This document shows positions 9,854-17,826 of a DNA stretch of 64,000 nt, one piece after another (within the stretch, counting starts at the first letter, position 1; every line of letters starts with the position of its first letter). The DNA is from JALORV01 sp963712485. GTDB lineage: Bacteria; Pseudomonadota; Gammaproteobacteria; Burkholderiales; Burkholderiaceae_F. The position numbers and the translations under genes were made by a program. The stretch is taken from contig CAVQID010000018.1 of assembly GCA_963712485.1 (NCBI GenBank), positions 1 through 64,000 of the forward strand, in the 5' to 3' direction. The notes under the pieces were generated by a model that searched no databases, had not been told where the DNA came from, and was given only the letters and a program-made list of their open reading frames with translations.

Positions 9854-10174
9854 TCAAGCCAGCGCAGGAGCGCCGACGATGTCCTTGTTGCCCACCGTCC
9901 GCCCGATGCAACTTGCCGAGGCGTGCGTACGGTTGTACGCGAAGCGCTGAACGCGCTCTCCCATTCCGACTATGGTCTCGAAGCAGTCCTTCGGATCGCC
10001 GAGCGAGTACCCTGCTTCGCGGTGAGGGCGGGTGACCTCGAAACAACGTGCGCAATGCTCGTGGCGACGATTCGCTCGCGGCCGGCCGCGCCGACGTCAC
10101 GAGTCCGCTGACTCCGCTGCGTCCGGCGCACGCCGCTTGTCGATAGGCACCCTCGACCCGATGGCGGTATTGCC
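9854..10174. other. Unassigned stretch upstream of epimerase fragment
   Basis: One minus-strand frame reads coherently (GYSLGDPKDCFETIVGMGER, then VQRFAYNRTHASASCIGRTV and GNKDIVGAPALA), which looks like real coding sequence. I do not recognise it as the N-terminal part of the epimerase. It could be a fragment of another enzyme joined to it. Confidence 0.35.
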
Positions 10175-10822
10175 ATGATCTGGCGACTACCTCGCTGGAT
10201 GCGGGTACTCCTGACGGTTGGGCTGATCGCCGGCATCGCCGCAAGCGTTCCCGCCGTGCGCGAGCCCATGATGCGCGCGCTGGGGTCTGCACTCGTCGTG
10301 GAGGATCCGTTCGAAGTGGTCGATGTCATCGTCGTTTCCGTCGACGCCGATGGCGCGGGCGTCCTCGAAGCCGCAGATCTCGTCAAGCGCGGAGTGGCAA
10401 AGCGAGTGGCGATCTTCGCGAAGCCGTTGAACCGCTCGGACCAGGAGTTCGCGCGCCGCGGCCTTCCCGCCGAAGACGAAGCCACGCGGCAGATTCGCGA
10501 GCTCGCGTCGCTCGGCGTCACGGACGTCGAGCGCATTCTGCTCAGCGATGCGGGAACCGACGGGGAAGCCCTGGCGCTTCCGCACTGGACGGCTGCACAC
10601 GGCTTCAAATCCGTTCTGGTGATATCGAGTCCCGATCACTCGCGACGACTGCGTCGGGTCATGCTGCGCGCCATGCGTGATCAGCCGACGAGCGTTGCGA
10701 TCCGCCCCGCACGCTACGCCGATTTTGATGCCGAGCGCTGGTGGCAAACGCGCGAAGGCGCGCGCACTGCAATCATCGAATGGCAGAAGCTCGTGCTCGA
10801 CTACGTTCTCCATCCGCTGTGA
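10175..10822 (+). CDS. YdcF/DUF218-like membrane-anchored protein
   Basis: Predicted 215 residues. An N-terminal signal anchor (LLTVGLIAGIAASVPAV) precedes a DUF218/YdcF-type alpha/beta domain: VVDVIVVSVDADGAGVLEAA, DLVKRGVAKRVAIF, LSDAGTDGEALALPHWTAAH, FKSVLVISSPDHSRRLRRVM. The order (VIVV, a turnover of x-A-L-V-K-x-G, then VSSxxHxxR) matches the family. DUF218 proteins often sit in cell-wall and polysaccharide loci, but their reaction is not settled. The frame is intact. It sits just inside the right direct repeat of the 9.2 kb block. Confidence 0.7.
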   Translation: MIWRLPRWMRVLLTVGLIAGIAASVPAVREPMMRALGSALVVEDPFEVVDVIVVSVDADGAGVLEAADLVKRGVAKRVAIFAKPLNRSDQEFARRGLPAEDEATRQIRELASLGVTDVERILLSDAGTDGEALALPHWTAAHGFKSVLVISSPDHSRRLRRVMLRAMRDQPTSVAIRPARYADFDAERWWQTREGARTAIIEWQKLVLDYVLHPL

Positions 10823-10846
10823 TCCGCTGATCCCCGTCGACGCGCG

Positions 10847-11000
10847 TTACGAGATAGAGGATCCTCTCGCGCGGCGTCTTCGCGAGCTCGCGCGCGCGAG
10901 TCCGAGTTTCTGGAGGGCGCCGCGCACGTGCTTCTTCATAGTGTTTGGACTGATGCACAACTCGCGGCCGAATTGCATGTTCGAAACTCGCATCTGACGT
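10847..11000 (-). pseudogene. LuxR-type HTH fragment, second copy
   Basis: The minus-strand frame reads RVSNMQFGRELCISPNTMKK, HVRGALQKLGLA, then a basic tail and TAA at 10847. Only the recognition-helix half of the domain is present. The upstream sequence differs from the first LuxR fragment, so the shared part is limited to the 81-bp repeat. It is not a functional regulator as it stands. Confidence 0.55.
10894..10974. repeat. 81-bp direct repeat, right copy
   Basis: Matches 1643-1723 with a single mismatch, in the same orientation. It marks the right border of the 9.2 kb glycan block. Confidence 0.85.
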
Positions 11001-11046
11001 CGCATCAGATCAGACAACTCGCCCACCGGCTGACAGCACAGGGGTC

Positions 11047-11391
11047 GTGAAATTTCGCGGGCCGAGAGAGCGCCAATGCGGCATTGTCTCGGCGCACCTC
11101 AAGCCGGGCGGCTTGGTGCCGCGTTACGCTTGCACCACCGCAGACATCGCCACGAAGGGTATGGTCACCTACGGCAGGCAAGTGCGCTTCACCCAGGCAG
11201 AACGGGAGAGTGCTCGAAGTCTCGGGATCGACCTGACGTCGGTCCACACGCTCGACCAATACTTCGGGGCGATTGCACGACTGGTCAGGATTCTCGAGGC
11301 GGACCGACCTGAACTTCTTGAGAAGATTGCCCGTGCGCTTGCCGCGGAGACGAGAAGACCTATGCCTGCCAAGTTGCAGCGAGTTCGTTAG
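11047..11391 (+). CDS. Hypothetical protein
   Basis: Up to 114 residues from GTG 11047, or 76 from ATG 11161, which has GAAGGG close upstream. The helical C-terminal part (LDQYFGAIARLVRILEADRP, ELLEKIARALAAE) has regular spacing of leucines and charged residues and looks like real protein. I recognise no family. Its end overlaps the end of the opposite-strand LOTUS-domain fragment by about 4 nt. Confidence 0.4.
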   Translation: MKFRGPRERQCGIVSAHLKPGGLVPRYACTTADIATKGMVTYGRQVRFTQAERESARSLGIDLTSVHTLDQYFGAIARLVRILEADRPELLEKIARALAAETRRPMPAKLQRVR

Positions 11392-11648
11392 CCGTCCGGT
11401 CTGACACCGATGCCAGTGATCCCGCCTCCGCGGGCACGAAGGAACATAACCTTTTGGGCCGAACGCCGGGACTGTCGCTCATCGGTGACAAAGAGGTCGG
11501 CCTTCGACCTGATGAGGTCGGAAAACTTCTTGTAGCCGTAAAGTCTCGAGCCGAACTCGGGTTGCAGCTTGTTGAGATAGCTGCCGAACGTCCCCAGATG
11601 GGCCTAGCCCGCATCGTCAATCGACTGCTCCAGCGCCTGCATCAGGAA
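11388..11648 (-). pseudogene. LOTUS/OST-HTH domain C-terminal fragment (NYN nuclease family)
   Basis: The minus strand reads FLMQALEQSIDDAG, a TAG, then AHLGTFGSYLNKLQPEF and SRLYGYKKFSDLIRSKADLF. In family members the position of the stop is normally tryptophan (DDGWAHLG), so TAG probably replaces TGG. This is the LOTUS (OST-HTH) domain found at the C-terminus of bacterial NYN-domain RNase-like proteins. The NYN catalytic domain is absent, so this is a remnant in the island region. Confidence 0.65.
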
Positions 11649-11768
11649 GGCAGAAGATAACAATCGAATTCACGCCTCGCCAAGGACTCTGTCCTCGCTG
11701 CCGTAAGAAGCAAACCGTCAGGGGAGAAGGACGAGATGCGGTGGCGTCCTCGTGTGGTCATAAGGCGC

Positions 11769-11921
11769 CTAGCGGCGTCGCGAAGTCAGGTTCTGCGCAG
11801 CATGTGAGTTTCGCTGCTTCAGCCAGAAGTAGCCGGCCGTCACAATGATGCCCAGTCCCACGACACCCCAGAAGCCGGCAAAGCCGACGAGAGCGTATTC
11901 GCCTGGCGATAAGTTGCTCAT
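11769..11921 (-). CDS. Small single-pass membrane protein
   Basis: A 50-residue ORF, MSNLSPGEYALVGFAGFWG followed by VVGLGIIVTAGYFWLKQR and a basic tail. It predicts one transmembrane helix with the C-terminus inside. No strong ribosome site is visible. The helix resembles that of the next small ORF upstream (11938-12033), which suggests a tandem duplication. Function unknown. Confidence 0.45.
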   Translation of the reverse strand: MSNLSPGEYALVGFAGFWGVVGLGIIVTAGYFWLKQRNSHAAQNLTSRRR

Positions 11922-11937
11922 GATGAAAGCTCGCGTG

Positions 11938-12033
11938 TCAGGGGACTGTCGCAATGATGCCGAGTCCGACCAGCCGCCAGATTCCAAAGAACCTCATGAT
12001 GAGGCAATCCTTCGAGGTCAGCAATTCGATCAT
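11938..12033 (-). CDS. Very small hydrophobic ORF, paralogue-like
   Basis: A 31-residue ORF on the minus strand; an internal ATG gives MRFFGIWRLVGLGIIATVP. FFGIWRLVGLGIIAT aligns with FAGFWGVVGLGIIVT of the neighbouring small protein. It may be a truncated tandem copy. Support is limited to this resemblance. Confidence 0.3.
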   Translation of the reverse strand: MIELLTSKDCLIMRFFGIWRLVGLGIIATVP

Positions 12034-12147
12034 GATGGTCTGCGTGGACTCTAATTCAACGTTACCTAGGTAGGGTAGTTCATGCAAGAGATCATGGTGC
12101 CGCCGGTCGCTCTCGTCTGATGGCATGGCCGTGTATGCACTTCCGCC

Positions 12148-12741
12148 TCACGATCTGGCGAATTGCAGAAGTGGCGCGTAGTCGCGGGCATCGGCGGCTC
12201 GTAGGGCTCGCAGGTATGCGTTTCTCGCTTCTCCCTCAGTCGACAAATTGGACTGGCCCCAGCTGAAGGAAGTCCTGCCGAGGCGGGTGATCAGGAGGTC
12301 AGCGATCAGTCGCGAGTGCCGCCCATTGCCATTTGCGAATGGATGAATGGCGACCATGCGATGGCTAAAGCGCACGGCGGCTTCGTCAGGCTCATATGCT
12401 GACTGTCTAATCCAACATTGGGCATCACGCAGGAGGTCGACGACCTTCACTGCGATCTGCGCGGGATCACAACCGATATTCTTCTCGGTTGTTCTGTAGC
12501 TGCCAGCCCATCTCCAGGTCGCGTCGAACATGTGCCGATGCAGGTCCCTCACAAACCCTTCGGTCAGCACTTCCTGGCGTGAGGACTGTGCCCAGTCGAG
12601 CGCAGCCAGGATGTTCGTCTGTTCCCACTCGTTTAGTTCTTTCTGCGTCGTGACGTGGATCGGAATGAGGCCGACTGACTCATCGTGGTCCAGGGGCGTC
12701 GCGCCTTCGGGCAAGTGTTCCGGCACAGAAACCTCAGTCAT
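12148..12741 (-). CDS. Fic/DOC family protein, mobile mystery protein B
   Basis: A 197-residue Fic-fold protein. The catalytic loop HPFANGNGRHSRL lies at residues 133-145 and matches HPFxxGNGRxxR, which transfers AMP or another nucleotide moiety to a hydroxyl side chain. The FVRDLHRHMFDATWRWAG segment is also typical. I recall this branch as mobile mystery protein B, always paired with an HTH protein (A). Here A is immediately upstream with an 8-nt overlap. The pair behaves like a toxin-antitoxin or addiction module in mobile DNA, although the target is unknown. The frame is intact. It lies in an island remnant next to an integrase fragment. Confidence 0.85.
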   Translation of the reverse strand: MTEVSVPEHLPEGATPLDHDESVGLIPIHVTTQKELNEWEQTNILAALDWAQSSRQEVLTEGFVRDLHRHMFDATWRWAGSYRTTEKNIGCDPAQIAVKVVDLLRDAQCWIRQSAYEPDEAAVRFSHRMVAIHPFANGNGRHSRLIADLLITRLGRTSFSWGQSNLSTEGEARNAYLRALRAADARDYAPLLQFARS

Positions 12742-13183
12742 TCCAGAGCGCGGATCGACGCTTCTTGAGAAGATCCGCCTTCAGCAATGCGATTTGCCGT
12801 TCTGCGAACTGCGTATCGGTGCCTTGCGCTTCCAGTGCCATGGTGTGGGCGACCTTGCCAACACGCTGTCTGGCCAGTTCTTCTGCGCGTTGTTCGACGC
12901 GTTGCCGGAGCGACCCTCGCGGGATCAGCACGTAGCGCATATCGCAGCCCAGTGCATTGGCAAATCGCCGTAGCTGGGTGAGCGTGATAGTGCCTTCGGC
13001 CTCGGAAGCCTCGGCCGCGACGACCGATGGCGAGGTGATTCCGAGCTTTCGGCCAAGTTGGCGGGTCGTTATTCCGAGCGCCGTTCGGATCGGCTTCAAC
13101 CAGCCGGAAGGGGGCACGGCAGGCAGTGAAGCGTCGATCAAGGCGCGATCGAGTTGAGACAGGCGAAGGTCGAAGTGTTCCAT
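12734..13183 (-). CDS. Mobile mystery protein A, HTH regulator
   Basis: A 149-residue protein with an N-terminal HTH of Xre type: PIRTALGITTRQLGRKLGIT, SPSVVAAEASEAEGTITL, TQLRRFANALGCDMRYVLIP. The C-terminal half is helical and charged (RQRVEQRAEELARQRVGKVA). I chose ATG 13183 because it begins the conserved MEHFDLRLSQLDRAL; the longer start at 13222 runs into the repeat region. It overlaps the Fic gene by 8 nt, so the two are co-translated. Tandem repeats directly upstream are its likely operator, giving autorepression. As partner of the Fic protein it would be the antitoxin-like member; that role is inferred. Confidence 0.82.
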   Translation of the reverse strand: MEHFDLRLSQLDRALIDASLPAVPPSGWLKPIRTALGITTRQLGRKLGITSPSVVAAEASEAEGTITLTQLRRFANALGCDMRYVLIPRGSLRQRVEQRAEELARQRVGKVAHTMALEAQGTDTQFAERQIALLKADLLKKRRSALWND

Positions 13184-13191
13184 GGGATTAT

Positions 13192-13279
13192 TGATAGAGT
13201 AAAAGCTAGCAAACATTAGCATAATGATAGAGTAAAGGCTATCAAAGAATGCAGCGCAGGTCGATCAAAGGCTAGCAAA
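13192..13279 (-). promoter_or_regulatory. Operator-like repeat array and promoter of the HTH-Fic pair
   Basis: Two 22-bp near-identical units at 13192-13213 and 13225-13246 (core TGATAGAGTAAA, then GCTA), spaced exactly 33 bp, about three helical turns. A partial third unit (AAAGGCTAGCAAA) lies near 13267-13279 and a weaker fourth near 13305. On the minus strand TTGATA and TATGCT, 16 nt apart, overlap these units and could be the -35 and -10. The region is also visibly AT-rich. This fits autoregulation by the HTH protein. Confidence 0.6.
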
Positions 13280-13523
13280 TAAACTAAACTGCTAAAGTAT
13301 CACCTAGCAAAAGAAGAGTGTTTATGTTGATGCTGCGCCCCAAACCGGCCGGCTTGGCCCCGTCGGAGCCTGTTGCCTAATCGCCCGATGACTGAACCTT
13401 CCTCGCTTGGTTTGGATCACGCGAACGTCTACGACCGGGCGTTTTCCAGAGCCGTGATTGCTGGGGCCCCACCTCATGCGGCTGCATTGGCGGTAGGACT
13501 GAGAGCTCCAACCAGCAGCCGAT

Positions 13524-13830
13524 CTATGCTGAGCCATCCTGCCGCGTTAGGTTCGGCACGAAGCGCGAATAGACTTTGAACAACATCTGCGTACTGTGTG
13601 CCCAAGTTGACGTGCGATCCATTCCGGACTCTCGCCCGCAGCAAGCCAGAGTGTCGCTGCCGTGTGACGCATCTGGTAGGGGCGGCGAATCGGCATCCCA
13701 AGGTGGCGCAGTAGGGGTCTCCAGACACGTTCAGTGAAGTTCTTGTTGTCTATTGGCTTCCCCTCAAGGTCCCAGTCGGCGAGTTGTTCGAGTTCGTGCC
13801 CGAAAATGAAAAGCGGAAGAAGACCTAAGG
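13524..13830 (-). pseudogene. Tyrosine recombinase (integrase), C-terminal fragment
   Basis: The minus strand reads LEGKPIDNKNFTERVW, PLLRHLGMPIRRPYQMRHTA, ATLWLAAGESPEWIARQLGH, then, after a frame change, TQMLFKVYSRFVPNLTRQDG and TAG at 13524. RHTAATL carries the catalytic arginine region, LGH the histidine and VYSRF the nucleophilic tyrosine. The N-terminal arm-binding and core-binding domains are missing. It lies 120 nt downstream of the tRNA gene on the same strand, the usual position for an island integrase. Confidence 0.75.
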
Positions 13831-13923
13831 TCGTTCTTGCCCTCGGTAGAAAACTCGTGGGCACGAAATGGGCACGAGTCGGACACGGAATGGGAACGGC
13901 GCGGGCACGGACCCACAAATGAC

Positions 13924-13947
13924 AAGGGCTTCCGTCTGGAAGCCCTT
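13924..13947 (-). terminator. Hairpin downstream of tRNA-fMet
   Basis: A perfect 10-bp stem (AAGGGCTTCC / GGAAGCCCTT) with a 4-nt loop, starting 8 nt after the tRNA 3' end. The following T-run is weak on both strands (GTCATTTG on the minus strand), so termination is likely but not strong. Confidence 0.55.
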
Positions 13948-13955
13948 GATTCTTC

Positions 13956-14032
13956 TGGTTGCGGGGGAAGGATTTGAACCTTCGACCTTCGGGTTATGAG
14001 CCCGACGAGCTGCCAGACTGCTCCACCCCGCG
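13956..14032 (-). tRNA. Initiator tRNA-fMet (CAU)
   Basis: A 77-nt tRNA including an encoded CCA. The minus-strand sequence begins CGCGGGGTGGAGCAG, has the anticodon arm GGGCTCATAACCC with the three G:C pairs typical of initiator tRNAs, a T arm around GGTTCAAATCC, and ends CCCCCGCAACCA. The unpaired C1 against A72 also marks it as the initiator. It is probably the attachment site of the integrase remnant beside it. Confidence 0.97.
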
Positions 14033-14357
14033 GCAACTTGTGAGAACAAAATCATACACGATGCCGCGCGGCGCCTCGCGCCCTCGCCTGCGGTACTAGG
14101 TAAGTGGCCCGCCGTGCCGGGCCCTTGTGTGCAACGAAACGGACTTTTGGTCACGACGCCGATGGCGGCGCGCGTTTCCCGGCGCCGCCGGCATCAAGCC
14201 GGCCAATCCCAGAGAACCTCGGCTCCGGAACTGAGTTGCGTATCGAATCGTCGCCTCCTCCACCAACACCGAGTCTTTCGTTTGTTGGCCCGTGCCCTAT
14301 AACGCGTTCGGTACAACTTGGTAGATTGTTGGCTTCAGGACTTTCGCTGAGCCGACG
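14033..14357. other. Intergenic between tRNA-fMet and prsK
   Basis: Divergent region that must hold the tRNA promoter (minus) and the promoter of the prsK operon (plus). No convincing -24/-12 or -35/-10 element was identified by eye. Confidence 0.5.
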
Positions 14358-16461
14358 TTGACTACCAGCTGGTACGCCAACCCCGGCGTTTGGGCCTACG
14401 GTGCGGCGGCATTCGCGTTCGCCTGGCTGGCTCTGCGCCTGATCACTCATTGGCAGCCGGGCGGCAAGCCTGCAATGCTGCTGGCGATGGCCGGCGCGAC
14501 TTCGGCGGCAGCGGCCGGCGCCGTGCTGTTCGCGGTCCTACCTTCCCTGCAAACGTGGTGGATCGCGTGGGGCCTGGATCTGTTGCGAAGTGCCGCGATC
14601 CTCGGTTTCCTGCTGGCCTTTCTTGGCGTCCGGGACAAGTCAAAAGGGGCGCAGCGCGGCGGCAGGGGATGGGCGTTTCTGGCGAGCATCGGGCTGGTGC
14701 TGCTTCTGGTTCAACTCCTGCTCGGGGTGAAGCCGCCCGGGGTGCCGGACCTTGAGGTCGCGGCCCACAAGCTCGGGTTCGCTTCGCAGCTCGGGTTGGC
14801 CGTGTTCGGGCTGGTTCTCGTCGAGCAGTGTTATCGACGCACGCCCGCCGGCGGTCCTCGGTGGCAAGTGCGCCCGCTGCTGCTCGGCATTGCGGGTGTC
14901 CTGGCGTTCGATCTGGTGCTGTACACGGATGCCCTGCTGTTCCGTGTGCTCGAGCCGGACCTGTGGTCGGCCCGTGGCATCGCCCAGGCCGTCACGGTGC
15001 CGCTAATGCTGGTCACGCTGCAACGGACGCGCGACTGGTCATTCGAGCTTTCGATATCACGCGGCGTGATGACCGGTTCGACGGCGCTTCTAGCCGCCGG
15101 CGCCTACCTGGTTCTGATGTCCGGCGCCGGCCTGCTGCTGCGGTACTTCGGCGGATCGTGGGGCAGGGCGCTAGAGTCCGCGTTGGTGTTCGCGGCGCTG
15201 CTGCTGCTGGTGGCTGTCGGCCTGTCGGGGACGTTCCGCGCAAAGCTGCGTGTGCTGGTGGCCAAGAATTTCTTTACGTACCGCTATGACTACCGCGAGG
15301 AGTGGCTGCGCTTCACGAACACGCTGGGCAGCGGGACGGCGGCCGAGCCTTGGTACGCCTGTGTCCGGGCGCTGGGCGACCTGGTGGAGAGTCCTGGCGG
15401 CGCGCTATGGTTGCGGGATGCTGACTCCTACCGCCAGGTTATCCGTTCAGGGCTGCCGGACGATCCGGCTCGCCTAGCCGGAGAACGACCCACTGCCGGC
15501 GTTCCTTCGGCGCACCGGCTGGGTGCTCGAAATCAGCGATGTCATGTGCACAGTCCGTCGAAGTACGAGAGTCTCTCGCTGCCGACGTCAATTGCCGCTG
15601 TCCGTGACGCGTGGCTGATCGTTCCCCTGCGTACGGCGGACCAGCTGGTCGGCTTTGTCGTGCTCAGCGAGCCGCGCGTGAAGATCGACCTCGACTGGGA
15701 GGTGCTCGACCTGCTGAAGACCGCCGGCCGGCAAGCGGGCAGCTACCTGGCTTATGCGCAGGCGACCGAGGCTTTGCTTGAGGCGCGCAAATTTGACGCG
15801 TTTCATCGCATGTCGACGTTCGTCGTGCATGATCTGAAAAACCTGATCGCCCAGCTTCAGCTCCTGCTTTCAAACGTCGAGCGGCACCGCAACAATCCGG
15901 ATTTTCAGCGCGACATGCTGAAGACCATCGAGCATGTCGTCGGCCGCATGCATCAGCTGACCCTGCAATTGCGCCCCGAAGGTTCGGGTCGCGACCGTCC
16001 GCAACCGGTGGATGTGGGCGCGGTCGTAAGGCGGGTCCAGGCGCATCGCACGGGCGGCCGGAGCGGACTCACGGTGGAGGCGGCGGAGGGCATACTCGCG
16101 TGGGCACATGAGGATCTGCTCGAACGTGTCGTCGCCCACCTGGTCCAGAATGCCTTCGACGCGTCTGGCCCAGACCCTCAAGTGGCGGTTCGTGTCCGAT
16201 CTGCAGGCGAGGGCGTGCATGATCGAAGTAAGTGACCATGGCAAAGGCATGACGCCCGAGTTCATCCGGGACCGACTGTTCAAGCCGTTCCAGACCACCA
16301 AGGACACCGGCATGGGGATAGGCGCGTTCGAGAGCCAGCAATACATCCAGCAGGTCGGCGGCCGCATCGAGGTCGACAGCACTCCGGGCGAAGGCACCTG
16401 CGTGCGGCTGCATTTGCGGGCGGTCGTACCGGCGCGGACCGATTCCGAGGTGCACGCATGA
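14358..16461 (+). CDS. prsK: XrtA/PEP-CTERM system histidine kinase PrsK, frameshifted
   Basis: About 700 residues. A TTG start at 14358 begins MTTSWYANPGVWAYGAAAFA; seven to nine membrane helices follow, then a GAF-like domain and a kinase core. The phosphoacceptor region is STFVVHDLKNLIAQLQLLLS (His near residue 486). The ATPase domain shows AHLVQNAFDAS (N box), DHGKGM (G1) and TGMGIGAFES (G2). An extra base near 16205 splits the ATPase domain between two frames. A compensated pair near 15480-15530 scrambles the GAF end (expected PENDPLPAFLRRTGWVLEIS). The end overlaps prsR by 4 nt. PrsK senses an unknown signal and phosphorylates PrsR. Confidence 0.9.
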
Positions 16462-17817
16462 CCGAAGCCCGCCCTGCACTGCTCGTGGTCGAGGACGATC
16501 CTGCGCTGCAGACGCAGATGAAGTGGGCGTTCGACGCCTACGACGTCGCCGTCGCGTCGGATCAAGAGGAGGCCATCGCGCAGCTGCAGGCGCGTCGAGC
16601 CGGCGGTGGTCACGCTCGATCTCGGACTCCCGCCGGAAACCGGCGGAGTCGGCGAAGGCTTCCGCACGCTCGAGAAGATCCTCGAACTGGCGCCGGACAC
16701 GAAGGTGATCGTCGTCACCGGCCAGCACGACAGCGCCAATGCGCGGCGTGCGGTCGCCCTGGGAGCCCACGACTTCTTTGCGAAGCCCTTCGATGCAGAC
16801 GTGGTGTCACTGATCATCGACCGCGCCTTCCGCATGCACGAACTGCAGCAGGAGAATCGGCGATTGCTGGCTGCAAGCGCCGAGTCGGGAGGGATCGTGA
16901 CCGGCGCGCCCGAGATGCAGGCAGTGTGCCGCATGATCGAGAAGGTCGCCTCAACCGATGCCACCGTGCTTCTGCTCGGCGAGTCTGGAACGGGCAAGGA
17001 ACTGCTCGCGCACGCGCTGCATGATTCCTCCGGCCGCAGCAAGAAGCGCTTCGTCGCGATCAACTGCGCGGCGATTCCGGATACGCTCCTCGAGAGTGAA
17101 CTCTTCGGTTACGAGCGCGGTGCATTCACCGGCGCAACCAAGCAGACCCCGGGGCGCATCGAAACCGCCAACCACGGGACGCTGTTCCTCGACGAAATCG
17201 GCGACCTGCCGGCGGCGTTGCAGGCCAAGCTGCTGCGCTTCCTGCAGGAACGCACGATCGAAAGGCTCGGCGGCCGGGAGGAGATCCCGGTCGACGTTCG
17301 CATCGTTTGCGCCACCCATCAGAACCTGCGCGAACGCATCGCAGCCGGTTCGTTCCGCGAGGACCTGTTCTATCGACTCGCGGAGATCGTCGTCACGGTT
17401 CCGCCGCTGCGGGACCGCGCCGGCGATGCGGTGCTGCTTGCGCATCACTTCGTACGCCGCTTCGCCGACGAGCAGAAGCGCGCTCGCCTCAGCATCAGCG
17501 ACGACGCACTTGCGGCGATCGAACGCCATCGCTGGCGGGGCAACGTGCGCGAACTCGAAAATGTCCTCAAGCGCGCCGTGATCCTCGCGGACAGCCAGGT
17601 GATCAAAGCCTGCGACCTCGGGCTCGAAGGCGCGAGCGCCGAAGACTCGCCGCTGAACCTGCGCGAGGCAAGGGATAGCGCCGAACGCCGCGAGGTCGTG
17701 CGTGCCCTGGCGCGGGCGAATGGCAATCTGTCCAAGGCGGCCGACCTTCTCGGGATCAGTCGACCGACACTCTACGATCTGCTTAACCGCTTCGGCTTGC
17801 GTAAGCAGGAAGCATGA
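16458..17817 (+). CDS. prsR: Sigma-54-dependent response regulator PrsR, frameshifted
   Basis: NtrC-type activator of about 453 residues. The receiver domain has LLVVEDDPAL and the phosphoacceptor in VTLDLGLPP; one extra base near 16595 separates these two parts. A sigma-54 AAA+ domain follows (Walker A GESGTGKE, ELFGYERGAFTGATKQTPGR with the GAFTGA sigma-54 contact loop, LFLDEIGDL). A Fis-type HTH ends the protein (LSKAADLLGISRPTLYDLL). It is the cognate partner of PrsK. From the family, it activates RpoN-dependent promoters of PEP-CTERM and EPS genes. The next gene starts 10 nt downstream. Confidence 0.92.
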
Positions 17818-17826
17818 AAGGTGTGC

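Noticed and set aside
9210..10292. 360-codon minus-strand ORF opposite the end of the ABC exporter
   Set aside because: Its sequence is basic and domainless over the exporter and only crosses the epimerase fragment out of frame.
13192..13320. CRISPR-like array from the repeated units
   Set aside because: Only two good units with an 11-bp gap, no spacers of uniform length and no cas genes; the position upstream of an HTH gene fits an operator.
14033..14357. Sigma-54 (-24/-12) promoter near prsK
   Set aside because: No TGGCAC-N5-TTGC match with correct spacing. A weak GGGCAC-like site at about 24714 also lacks the TTGC half.
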